The notes beneath the pieces are model-generated. The model searched no databases, was not told where the DNA came from, and was given only the letters and a program-made list of their open reading frames with translations. A stretch of 64,000 nucleotides of DNA, taken from assembly GCA_037974335.1 (NCBI GenBank), contig CM075724.1, forward strand, positions 63,142,470 to 63,206,469, read 5' to 3'. Below are positions 23,046 through 32,006 of the stretch, in pieces. Source of the DNA: Prionace glauca. Taxonomy: Eukaryota > Chordata > Chondrichthyes > Carcharhiniformes > Carcharhinidae. A program made the translations under genes and the position numbers. Positions within the stretch are counted from its first letter, which is position 1; every line of letters begins with the position of its first letter.

Positions 23046-24682
23046 AATTTAAAAGCAGGGACTTAAAATGGAAACCCCTTGCCCGTGTCTTTACGAATGG
23101 GAATGTGCAACGTCTCTTCAATGAAATTGGATGACAAGATGTTGTAATGAATTTTGTTTCCTGCAAAACTGTTCCTTCATCATTTCCATCTCCAAATTTA
23201 TGATATACAGCAAAAGGATAAGAATCAGCTTAATAAGGAACATCCCTCACCAAGTGCCCAGAATTTGTTTAAAGTTGGCTTTTATGGCTGATTTTGGACA
23301 ATGTGCTGAAGCTGTAATTTCTGAGTCACTGAGATCAGTGTTACGGTATTTTAGCATATACAAAAATGCAATACGTGTGAGAAATTTAAACTTAACTTTC
23401 CTAAATCTTGTGCAATCATTAGTAAGAAAACGACAGACAATGTATGCAGGAAGATGCCTTCAGTCACGTAAATAAATTAATTAAATGTAATGTAATTAAA
23501 TGTCAATAGACGAAACAATTACATTTTTCCGTTGCAACGATAATACTGTTTGGAAAGGTGCAGTGACCCGTGTAAAACAGGGCTTCCGTTGCACGTGTAT
23601 GTTGCTATAATTATATATTGAAACACGCGACATAAAATAACTGCTGCTATTGAATACTTGATACGTCCTCAGTGTGTTGCAATGTTGCTATATTAAAAAC
23701 GACATGTTCGCATTTCGAGAAGACCGAATGAGATACGCCCACTGCCAAGTTCCAATCGTCAATACACCTTGTCAATATTTAGCAACGTATAAGTGTAGCT
23801 CGAAACAGAAAGTTACAAACCCACAGCAAATAGTATACACGCTATCAGTTTATTCAGATAAACCGCCAACACAATAATCTTCTACATACCGTACATACAG
23901 GTGCCACTATTTGGGTTAATTTAGCATCAAAATTATTTATACTACTTTGTTTCCATATTGAATCAACTATTGTTTGTCAGATAAGATAATTAAATGTTAG
24001 GTAAACCAAAGTTTTATGACAGTTGAACAGTTGCCCATTTACTTGCACTTTTCAGGATCCATCTCCTTCCGGATAAATCTTCTGTTGTCAGCCGAACTAA
24101 ACGGATCAAATCCCAACGGATTAAAAACAAACAATAAACATGGCTTCTTCTGTGGAAGTATTTGAAAAACAAATAAGAGAACAGAGAAGGAAGCTGCATA
24201 AAATGCCGACTGTATGGAGGAAGAAAATGACAGTCTAGCACTATAGGAGAATGACGCTTGGATGAAGAAAACATGCTCTTTATTGCAAAATGGAATTCGA
24301 TGCATACTCATAAAGGAGAACTTTGATTGCTCTGGGGAAAGAATCAGGATGGGAATAATTGGACAATGCTGTTAAATTGCCAGCACGTGTCAAACGGTCA
24401 CCTTCTCAGATACAGGATTCCACAATTCCGCATGGTGTCATGTGGAAATAGATGTTTGTAAAGCAAGAAACAACTCGAACCTTCTTTCAGAAATTGACAG
24501 GGAAATCCAAGTACTCAGGTTCACCTGTTTTCTACTAGGAGCATCAGCTGAACTGGCTGTAATATACTGGCATGTGCTCAACGTAACAACGGAACGTATG
24601 AATCTACACGCAGGTATTTCTGAGTTACTGAACAAAGTGAACACTGATCGTTAATTTGTAAAAAATACTAGAAAATCGATTT
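23046..24682. other. Unclassified sequence downstream of gene A
   Basis: Short frames exist (for example 24442-24654 on plus and 24014-24311 on minus), but none shows a domain, homology to the Ig genes or plausible exon borders. Confidence 0.35.
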
Positions 24683-24688
24683 TTTAAT
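24683..24688 (-). promoter_or_regulatory. Possible poly(A) signal of gene A (ATTAAA)
   Basis: A minus-strand ATTAAA lies about 290 bases beyond the gene A stop codon. It is the common variant signal and fits a short 3' UTR, but the surrounding sequence is AT-rich and the match could be chance. Confidence 0.25.
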
Positions 24689-24974
24689 TTTACTTTACTA
24701 TACAGATGATTAGGTACCACAATACACAATGTACCGTTGTAGCCGAAGGAAAATATTTGTCATTATTTTTAAATTATACTTATTGAAAAATACTGTATAA
24801 CAAGAAAGTTAACGCAACAAAAAAAACTTCTCAAAATAACCGAGTGGCAAGATAATGTACTGCGCCATCTGATCGATATGGTATCATACAGTACAAACAC
24901 TGTTGGTGCCGGTACAGCCGAGGGAGGCGATCAGTGTCGACCATAGAAGTGAATTCTGCGTCGAAATTCAATTG

Positions 24975-25139
24975 CTAATTGTTTTTCGCCTCCGTATAGT
25001 CAGTCTCTTTTGCTCCATTTTGTTTTGCTCTCCGCAGTTGGGCATATTCAGTGCACCTTTCGTTAGCTTTGCCTTTGTCTGAGTCAGTCAGCGCTACATG
25101 TGAGTATATCAGGTCATTACCGACTTTCCTTTGTTGCGT
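24975..25139 (-). CDS. Gene A exon 7: terminal cytoplasmic exon with further tyrosine motifs
   Basis: 165 nt to TAG, entered in phase 0 after acceptor ACATTGACCTTGCAG. It encodes three tyrosines: LIYSHV (Y317, ITIM consensus), TEYAQL (Y337, ITIM/ITSM-like) and TDYTEA (Y353, non-canonical at +3). The YAQL and YTE pair, separated by about 12 residues, recalls the KIR tail (YAQL followed by YTEL), though that may be convergence. The first two tyrosine motifs of this exon are 20 residues apart, too wide for an ITAM. Confidence 0.8.
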   Translation of the reverse strand, partial: TQQRKVGNDLIYSHVALTDSDKGKANERCTEYAQLRRAKQNGAKETDYTEAKNN

Positions 25140-28100
25140 CTGCAAGGTCAATGTTTGAAAATATTGTTTACTGGTAACATCGCAAGTCGGTTGGTACGCT
25201 GTTCAAAAAATTCATCAGAAGGACACGCAGATCATCTTATAGACAGCATAGGGGCAAAGTCAACAGAGACATATTTCCTGCTTTATCGCATGGGTGTTGA
25301 TGTTACACTGGTGTACTTTGTTTCTCTGATCGGTCACTCGGCCCCACCTGAGCATACTCACCTCGTCACGTTTACGGTTTGGAGTTTTGCTCAAATCTAA
25401 TGTGGCATAATGCACAAATCCAGACGCATTTTCCTGCTTGGGCAAAACGGAAAACTTTTGTTACGTGGCTCGTTCATTGTGTTCATCAGTTTACACTAAT
25501 TTTGGTCAAGCATTGAGCGGATTAACCTGGAATCGAATGGACGTGCGCAAAATATAATTATTTTACATTTTCCTTAGTGCGAATATTAAGACACTCGACA
25601 CTTCACACTCCTATACCAAATAGTTCAACCCGCCAATTTCACTCGACATAATTGTTATATAAATGTTGAAACAGGCGGCAGCTTCATTACGTACAGGTTA
25701 TCTTCGATCTGAATACATAAATGAATTGATGAAAACTAATTAATTGTATTTTCAACGAGATAAGCCTTTCTCTTTTCTAAACGTTTTTCGCTGTTTGCCA
25801 ATAAAGTACTCGGTGGCAAGTAAATTTCCACATCCGATTGAAATGTGGAATCTCATTGAGACAAGCCAAGATGCGGAGCTGCTGGCGTTGGACTGGAATG
25901 GGTGCAGTAAGAAATCTCACAGCACCAGGCTAAAAATTCATCTGATGCAGGAGCAGTGCCCCAAAACTTCTGATTCCAAAAACAAAATCTGTTGGACTTG
26001 AGTTTGGTGTTGTGAGACCTCCTACTGAGACAAAACAATTACATTTATTAAATGGACTTAAACTGGTCTGACGTGATTATATTCACTTTCCATTCTACCA
26101 ATCCTCCCTGGTGTTTCAACAAACTGCCTGTAAATGAATGAACTTACCAGTTCCTGGCTTCGGTTCCCTCCTGTTACACGTCCGTCTTTACCTGGAAATA
26201 AGTGAAATTTAATGATATTGAAAGAAAAACGTTCTGAAGTTGATTCTTACGGACCCGAAATGTTTACTCTGTGAGCCTCTGCACAGGCGCTATCAGAAGT
26301 GTGACCAGGATTTTCGGTTTTTCAGCTCATTTTTCACATCAGAGATTGCATCACATCAGAGATGGCCAGAAAAAAAAAGCCCAAGATGATTTTCAATTTC
26401 GCTATGTACAGAAAATAATTGAAATCCTTACCAGCAACAGGGTGTTTTAAAATATTTCACGGAACCTATGGTAATACTACACATTCTACCAGAAGGCGGG
26501 CAAGTGCCGAACATCAACAATGGTAATATTGCGTGACTGAGCAGGCTCGAGGTGCCATCTGGCCTACCAAAGCTGCTGGGTTTTTTTGCGTAGCTCTGTT
26601 CACAACCGTTCCCGGACCACAACCACAGTTAAATCTAATTATGGCTCCACCACGCAGCGGTTTGGAAATTTATTTTGTGTCAGAGTGTATTTCGTTCATC
26701 TGGTTCTAAAAGGAAATGTGTTTGGAAACATCTAGGTAACTTTTTTCACCTTTATTATATCGATGTCCTAAAACATATTTTCAACTATTAGTACTTCCTC
26801 AAAACCATACGACTCTTTTCAACTTTAACACCGAACTGTTCTTCCTGTTGTCTTCCCTGGAAACTATCAGTATTCCCAATGATATGTACGAAAATCGAGT
26901 GTTATCTTACCTTCATTCTTTAGCATTTGTTTCCGCCTCCTAATGACGATCGCAAGCCCGAGGAACAATCCAACCAGCGCACACACTGGAATCGAATAGT
27001 AAAGTAGTTTCGGGATATTTTCTGCAAGATTAATTGTAACATGAGGTAATAGTTGGTATTAAATTAAAAAAGGCTCCAAGACAGTTTATTATTTAAACCA
27101 TATTGATGGTTGCACTAACCCCGCAGTGTTCAACGGAAATAGAACGTTTGAATAAAAAAGCTTGTTTGTAGTTAAGTATCTGCAGTAACGCCTTTCTCGA
27201 ATATTTGACGCATTATTTATTAGTCTACGAAAACTAAAAGTTTGGAGTCACACGTAGGCCAGACCGGGAAGGGTGACTGATTTCCTTTCCTCAAAGTCAT
27301 CAGAGAGCCAGATGCGTCTGGCGTTTTTGCGTCTGAATTATAGTTTCATGACCCATTACTGAAACGAATGTTTACTTCAGTATGTATTAACTAGTTTTAA
27401 ATGTCATGATGTGATTTGAACCGATATCCTCACAGCTTTAGTCTTCCCTTCTTGAATAATAGGCTAATTGTATTAAACTCTCGCCACCATCTTCCCTTAG
27501 TAGTATGCCATTGGAGATAATCGGACAACACCCAAATGGTTCACTTTTAACTGCTACCTGAAAGGGCCTATCAAGTTACTCCGTTTAAGGGCAAGTAGGG
27601 ATAAATAATGAATGTTGGCTTAGCCAGCGATGTTCACATTCCATGAAAGAGTTTACTTTCAAAAATACAGTGAACCGGACATACAGCGTTTTTTACCGGT
27701 TACTTGCGCAAACAACGGGCCTTCAGAACAAAGCAATAGTTTTCAAGGAAGAGGAGTTCGCAATGATCACGTTTAAAGCATTTTCAACAAAATAAACAGA
27801 AAGTCAAAAAGACTAATAATATTCAGGTTAAGAACTATTACACTAGAAAATTTGAATGAATACTTCACATTGTTCCGTTAGAAATAGAGGAATTTGAAAG
27901 CAAATACGTTTGGATTTTTGTTCTTATATGGGATGTGAGCATTGCTGACGAAGCCAGCATTGCCCATTCCCAATTGCCCCTGAACAGAATGGCCTACTAG
28001 AAAGTTGCGGGAGCAGTTAAGATTCAACCACGTTGCTTTGGCTCTGAAGTCACATATGAACCTGGCTGAGTAAGGAGGGCAGATTTCCTTCCCTAATGGA

Positions 28101-31100
28101 CATTCGTGAACCAGATTGCTTTTTACCACAATCGATCATAATTACATGGTCACCATTACTGAGACTAGCCTGATATTCCATAGCTATTAATTGAATTATG
28201 TTTCCGGAAGCTGCTCTTGTGGGATGCGAATCCATGTCCTTAGATTAATTTCTAGCCCGAGTGTATGGCTGGCTATATAAATCAAAAAAGACAGTAGGAC
28301 TAGGGGGCACAGCCTCAAGATAAAGGGGGGGGGCGTTTTAGAACGGAGTTGAGGAGGAACTTCTTCACTCAAAGGGCGGTGAATCTCTGGAATTCTCTAC
28401 CCGTTTAAGTGGTGGAGGCTGCCTCGCTAAATATTTTCAAGAAGCGGGTTGATGGGTTTTTGATAAGAGAGGGGATTAAGGGTTATGGGGAGAGGGCCGG
28501 AAAGAAGAACTGAGCCACGACAGATCAGCCATGATCTTATTGAATGGCGGGGCAGGCCCGAAGGGCCAGATGGCCTACTCCTGCTCCTATTTCTTATGTT
28601 CTTATGATTTCAACACATTGCACTAAATTCAGTGTGAAGGCACTTCAATGTTTCTGTTGATATTTCCCGTGACATTTCCGTGATTATTAATGTGCATAAA
28701 ACTTACGAAAAAATTCACTATGAATTCTACTGTAGGTGGCTTTCCTTTTAGAACAGTTTTTTTTCCCTACCTCGGTTAGGTTTAGGAATCGTGTACGCCA
28801 CAATAGCCGGAGTCTTGAGGGTGACATGAGATACCAGACATGTAATATTGACGTATCTCGGTACAGGCTGATTCTCAAGCAAAATGCTGGAAACTTCATA
28901 CAGCCCGTCTCTGTTCTGCACTTTGCTAGTGTGTATTCCTGATGCAGTTTCAACGCCATTTTTATACCAAGTGAGGGTGTAATTTTCCGGATAAAATGCA
29001 GCCGTTTCACAGACGAGGATCAGAGGCGCAGTCGAACTCCCTTCACTTGTCCTGGAGAAGAGATTCAGTGGGGTTGGGGCCGCTGCGGAGGAGAAAATGA
29101 ATAAACTACTGCGCACGGTTTGGGAAAAATAAATATACTTTTTACGTTCGGTTAATATTCTTACTCACTGGCAATTCCTATTTCCTGCATTTGAATGTTG
29201 CACACAAGATCAGTATAGATCTAATCCATATAAAGAGTGGCATTCGATCAACTCCAATAATTTTTGAATTCCCTGTGGGACACGGTGAAGTGATTTGCTA
29301 ATCAATGTTCTGTTTAAAGTGGCTACAGAATTAAATCTTAATGAGACAGTCGTCTCGCTGAGTTCTTACGTGTCTTATATACAATGACATTTCAGAGCGA
29401 CGAATAATATTCATATTCTTACATTAGAACATAAGAACATAAGAAATAGGAGCAGGAGTAGGCCATCTGGCTCTTCGAACCTGCCCCGCCATTCAATAAG
29501 ATCATGGCTGATCTGTCGTGGCTCAGTACCACTTTCTGGCCCTCTCCCCATAACCCTTAATCCCTTCTCTTATCAAAAACCCATCAACCCGCTTCTTGAA
29601 AATATTTAGCGAGGTAGCCTCCACCACTTCAACGGGTAGAGAATTCCAGATATTCACCACCCTTTGAGTGAAGAAGTTCCTCCTCAACTCTGTTCTAAAA
29701 CATCTCCCCCCCCTTTATCTTGAGGCTGTGCCCCCTAGTCCTACTGTCTGTTTTGAGCGGGAAGAGTCTCTCCAACTCTATCCTATCCATCCCATTCATC
29801 ATTTTATACGTCTCAATAAGATCTCCCCTCATTCTTCGAAACTCCAACGTGTACAAGCCTAGTTCATTCAGCCTCTCCTCATCGCTCAACCCCCTCAACT
29901 CCGGTATCAGCCTAGTAAACCTCCTTTGCACTCCCTCCAAGGCCAAAATATCTTTGCGCAGGTGCGGCGCCCAAAACTGCACACAGTACTCCAGCTGCGG
30001 CCTCACCAATGCCCTATACAGCTGCAGCAAGACCTCCCTACTTTTATATTCAATCCCCCTCGCTATGAAGGCCAGCATCCCATTCTCCTTCCTGACCACC
30101 TGCTGCACCTGCAGGCTGGGTTTTTGCGACTCATGCACAAGGACCCCGAGGTCCCTCTGCACCGTCGCCTGTTGCAGTTTTTCGCCACGTAAGTAATATT
30201 CCTTCCTACCATTCTTCCTTCCAAAGTGGACCACCTCACACTTGCCAACATTAAATTCCATTTGCCATTTCCTGGCCCATTCGCACAGCCTATCTAGATC
30301 CTTCTGCAGACTCTCCACACCCTCCGCACAATTTGCCGTTGCCCCAATCTTGGTGTCATCAGCAAATTTCGACACCATACACTCGGTTCCCTCCTCCAGA
30401 TCATCTATATAAATGGTAAAAAGCTGAGGCCTCAGCACCGACCCCTGGGGCACTCCACTAGTCACCATCCGCCAATCCGAATAGCACCCGTTGACCCCCA
30501 CTCTCTGCCTCCTATTTGACAACCAATCCTCTATCCACGCTAACACCCTACCCCCAACTCCAAGTCCCCTGACCTTCTGCAATAACCTCTTATGAGGTAC
30601 TTTGTCAAACGCCTTCTGAAAATCCAGAAAGACCACATCCACCGGCTCTCCTCTATCCACCGCCCTAGACACATCCTCATTGAACTCCAGTAAATTTGTC
30701 AGACACGACTTCCCTTTAATGAAACCGTGCTGCGTCTGCTCTATCAAGCAATTCCCTTCAAGATGCCTCGCAATTTCCTCTTTAATGACGGATTCTAACA
30801 TTTTACCTACCACAGACGTTAAAGTAACAGGCCTATAGTTCCCTGCCTTTTGCCTGGCACCCTTCTTAAACAGCGGCGCAACATTAGCCGTTTTCCAATC
30901 TTCCGGCACTTCCCCGGAATGCAGCGACGTCTGGAAAATAACCACCAATGCATCCACTATAACCTCCGCCATTTCTTTTAGAACCCTCGGATGCATTCCA
31001 TCCGGTCCTGGGGACTTGTCCACAATCAGATGATGAAATGAGCGTTTTAATGCTCCTTTTAAGCTGCAGCTTGATATTTGATAAACAAAGAACAAAACAA

Positions 31101-32006
31101 TTTTTGTTCTTTGTTTATCAAATTATTATACTAATGGGCCATTCTTGGGAATGGCCCATTAGTGTAAAAGGTTTTCGGTTAGTTTTACTTCAGGAATTCA
31201 TTCTGAATGCCGCCAATATAAATCTGGGGCATAAATTGACTTTATAGTTGCGATGTGTTTGATAAACATTACTAATATATTCAGTACTCTCCGAGTGGCA
31301 TTGTAGGTATAATAAACATTTTAATGCAGAGGACACGAATATACAACTAACTTATCGCGTAATATGTTCATAGACATGATTTCACTGACAAAAACAATGC
31401 ACGTGCCCGATTGTTGTGTTTGATGTGTTCGGGCGATCTCGCTCCCCTGTATTTCAATCTTACCGTGTACAGTTAGATGCGATCCGGTTCCATTGCGTTG
31501 ATCTATTCCCCGACGGATCACCGTACAGTAGTAGATTCCAGAGTCTTGCAATGTCACATTTACTAAGCGAAAGAAACCGCTCACTTTATTTTCCACACCA
31601 AAAGTTTTTCTCTTGTCTGAGCTTGAATGCAGGAATTCACTCTTACCATGTTTCCACCATAATACCCGTATCCAGGATTGGGATTGAAAAATGGGGAATA
31701 TACAGTAGAAGGTGATGTTTCCCCCTCTGGATACAATCGTTTCGACTGGTGCTTGAGACACACTGAACGAAGTGTGGTCCGCAACTGTCAGAAAGATAGA
31801 CAGACACAGGTTAATTGTATTAGATACAACATAAATGTACAAAAGTGAAAGCATGATCGAGAGAGAGGAAATAAGGTTATTTAAATTGATATGAAAATTA
31901 CTTCTTCGGAAGTTATTAATTAAAGTAACATGGCAAGTGAAAAACTAATACCTGTATGAATAATTCCTCGGAGGATCAAGCACAGAAGTACTATGATTGT
32001 TGGCAT
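24975..32006 (-). CDS. Gene A: Ig V-C1 type I membrane receptor with ITIM-type tail (7 exons, 359 aa)
   Basis: Exons, in order: 32006-31952, 31784-31464, 29082-28771, 27021-26911, 26191-26148, 25433-25362 and 25139-24975. They sum to 1080 nt, exactly 360 codons including TAG, with no phase conflict. Junctions after exons 1-4 are phase 1, as usual for Ig domains; those after exons 5 and 6 are phase 0. The protein has a signal peptide (1-18), V domain (19-125), C1 domain (126-229), transmembrane segment (about 235-256) and tail with Y290 (VHYATL), Y317 (LIYSHV), Y337 (TEYAQL) and Y353 (TDYTEA). Inference: a cell-surface receptor that recruits SH2 phosphatases. Its ligand is unknown. SIRP (V-C1-C1 with ITIMs), NKp30 and Xenopus XMIV are the nearest known layouts; V plus a single C1 plus this tail matches none exactly. 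Its introns hold CR1, SINE and foldback pieces. Expression is untested. Confidence 0.85.
25362..25433 (-). CDS. Gene A exon 6: cytoplasmic exon with ITIM
   Basis: 72 nt, phase 0-0, acceptor TTTTGCCCAAGCAG, donor GTGAGT. It encodes ENASGFVHYATLDL then SKTPNRKRDE. VHYATL (Y290) matches the ITIM consensus (I/V/L/S)xYxx(L/V/I) exactly, and YATLDL resembles the ITIMs of many leukocyte inhibitory receptors. Confidence 0.8.
25867..26025. mobile_element. Foldback piece with Penelope-type termini, in gene A intron 5
   Basis: The left part has CTGGCGTTGGACTGGA followed by AATCTCACAGCACCAGGCTA. The right part has GGACTTGAGTTTGGTGTTGT then GAGACCTCCT, which is its approximate reverse complement. These match the terminal sequence of the elements at 22.46 and 34 kb. 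Short, diverged and non-coding. Confidence 0.6.
26148..26191 (-). CDS. Gene A exon 5: short cytoplasmic exon
   Basis: 44 nt, from acceptor CACTTATTTCCAG to donor GTAAGT. Entered in phase 1 it encodes GKDGRVTGGNRSQEL and leaves in phase 0, which fits both neighbours. Small linker exons of this kind are usual in ITIM receptor tails. Support comes only from splice motifs and phase, so it could be skipped, but skipping it would put the next exon out of frame. Confidence 0.65.
26192..26910 (-). other. Gene A intron 4
   Basis: It contains a piece common in shark repeats at about 26240-26345 (CCCGAAATGTTTACTCTGTG) and otherwise unclassified sequence. No extra exon is evident. Confidence 0.4.
26911..27021 (-). 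CDS. Gene A exon 4: transmembrane segment
   Basis: 111 nt, phase 1-1, acceptor ATTAATCTTGCAG, donor GTAAGA. It encodes ENIPKLLYYSIPVCALVGLF, then LGLAIVIRRRKQMLKNE: one hydrophobic helix followed by an RRRK stop-transfer. There is no charged residue inside the helix, so pairing with an ITAM adaptor is unlikely. That agrees with the ITIM-bearing tail. Confidence 0.85.
27240..27650. mobile_element. SINE fragments (second tRNA-derived family) in gene A intron 3
   Basis: At 27240-27330 a minus-oriented body piece (GGAGTCACACGTAGGCCAGA, CTGATTTCCTTTCC). At 27535-27650 a plus-oriented tail piece (ACTTTTAACTGCTACCTGAA, AGGGATAAATAATGAATGTTG). Two diverged fragments in opposite orientations. Confidence 0.5.
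27915..28270 (-). mobile_element. tRNA-derived shark SINE (second family), minus orientation, gene A intron 3
   Basis: It reads as the reverse complement of the family: tail ATGGGATGTGAGCATTGCTG, then TTGCCCATTCCCAATTGCCC, CAGATTTCCTTCCCTAATGG, GTGAACCAG and a head near GGGATGCGAATCCATGTCC. Nearly full length. Confidence 0.75.
28284..28607 (+). mobile_element. CR1-clade LINE, short 3' end, gene A intron 3
   Basis: The end of ORF2 and the 3' UTR of the 'aggagcaggagtagg' CR1 subfamily: GGGGCACAGCCTCAAGATAA, CTTCTTCACTCAAAGGGC, AATGGCGGGGCAGGC, then CTCCTGCTCCTATTTCTTATG. It lies antisense to gene A. Confidence 0.9.
28771..29082 (-). CDS. Gene A exon 3: C1-type Ig domain
   Basis: 312 nt, phase 1-1, acceptor TTTTCTCCTCCGCAG, donor GTAGGG. 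It encodes residues 126-229 with C150 (LILVCETAAFYP), W164 (LTWYKNG) and C207 (ITCLVSH). C.(A)FYP, W..NG and CLVSH are hallmark C1-set features, as in MHC, TCR constant, SIRP D2/D3 and tapasin domains. It shares the CxTAAFYP, GVE, DGL and SH.(S/T)LK blocks with gene B. Confidence 0.92.
29425..31075 (-). mobile_element. CR1-clade LINE, 5'-truncated, long open RT frame, gene A intron 2
   Basis: Same orientation as gene A. A frame of about 466 codons (31095-29695) is open through nearly the whole RT: KSPGPDGMHPRVLKEMAE, NYRPVTLTSVVGKMLESVI, VVFLDFQKAFDKVPHKRL, VTSGVPQGSV, SKFADDTKIG and RPQLEYCVQFWAPHLRKDI. The first ~16 codons lie in the hairpin flank rather than the LINE. The 3' end at 29425 has the ATAAGAACATAAGAAATAGG signature. 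A young copy. Confidence 0.92.
31076..31163. repeat. Two adjacent perfect hairpins at the CR1 5' edge
   Basis: First: arms 31076-31097 and 31102-31123, 22 bp each, 4-base loop, core AAACAAAGAACAAAA. Second: arms 31130-31144 and 31149-31163, 15 bp each, 4-base loop, core AATGGGCCATTC. Both lie within 90 bases, exactly where the truncated CR1 meets gene A intron 2. Confidence 0.9.
31464..31784 (-). CDS. Gene A exon 2: V-type Ig domain with J-like end
   Basis: 321 nt, phase 1-1, between a TTTCTGACAG acceptor and a GTAAGA donor. It encodes residues 19-125. The canonical cysteines are C46 (NITFYC) and C105 (DSGIYYC), with the core tryptophan in VLWWKHG (61/62). DSGIYYC is the V-set F-strand motif. 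The G strand reads GNGTGSHLTVH, resembling a J segment (G.GT.LTV) already joined in the germline. Likely N-glycosylation sites: NIT, NVT and NGT. Clear paralog of the gene B V exon. Confidence 0.92.
31785..31951 (-). other. Gene A intron 1
   Basis: A short 167-bp intron between leader and V exon, as is typical for V-type Ig genes (gene B has 199 bp). AT-rich, without other features. Confidence 0.75.
31952..32006 (-). CDS. Gene A exon 1: signal peptide
   Basis: ATG at 32006 starts MPTIIVLLCLILRGIIHT and ends in phase 1 at a GTATTA donor. It is a typical Ig-gene leader: a hydrophobic core with small residues near the end. At 55 nt it is the same length as the gene B leader exon. This ATG is chosen because it opens the hydrophobic leader. 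Upstream on the minus strand, an AT-rich TATTTTAAAAAG lies about 55 bases away (32057-32068) and an ETS-like CACTTCCCGG lies further out, but neither proves a promoter. Confidence 0.8.

Noticed and set aside
24442-24654. 70-codon plus-strand frame (IQVLRFTCFLLGASAELAVI)
   Set aside because: Hydrophobic stretch but no signal or TM exon borders, and no similarity to the gene A TM exon.
29695-31095. Intronic RT frame as a host gene
   Set aside because: CR1 reverse transcriptase with the LINE 3' end attached. A transposon, not part of gene A.
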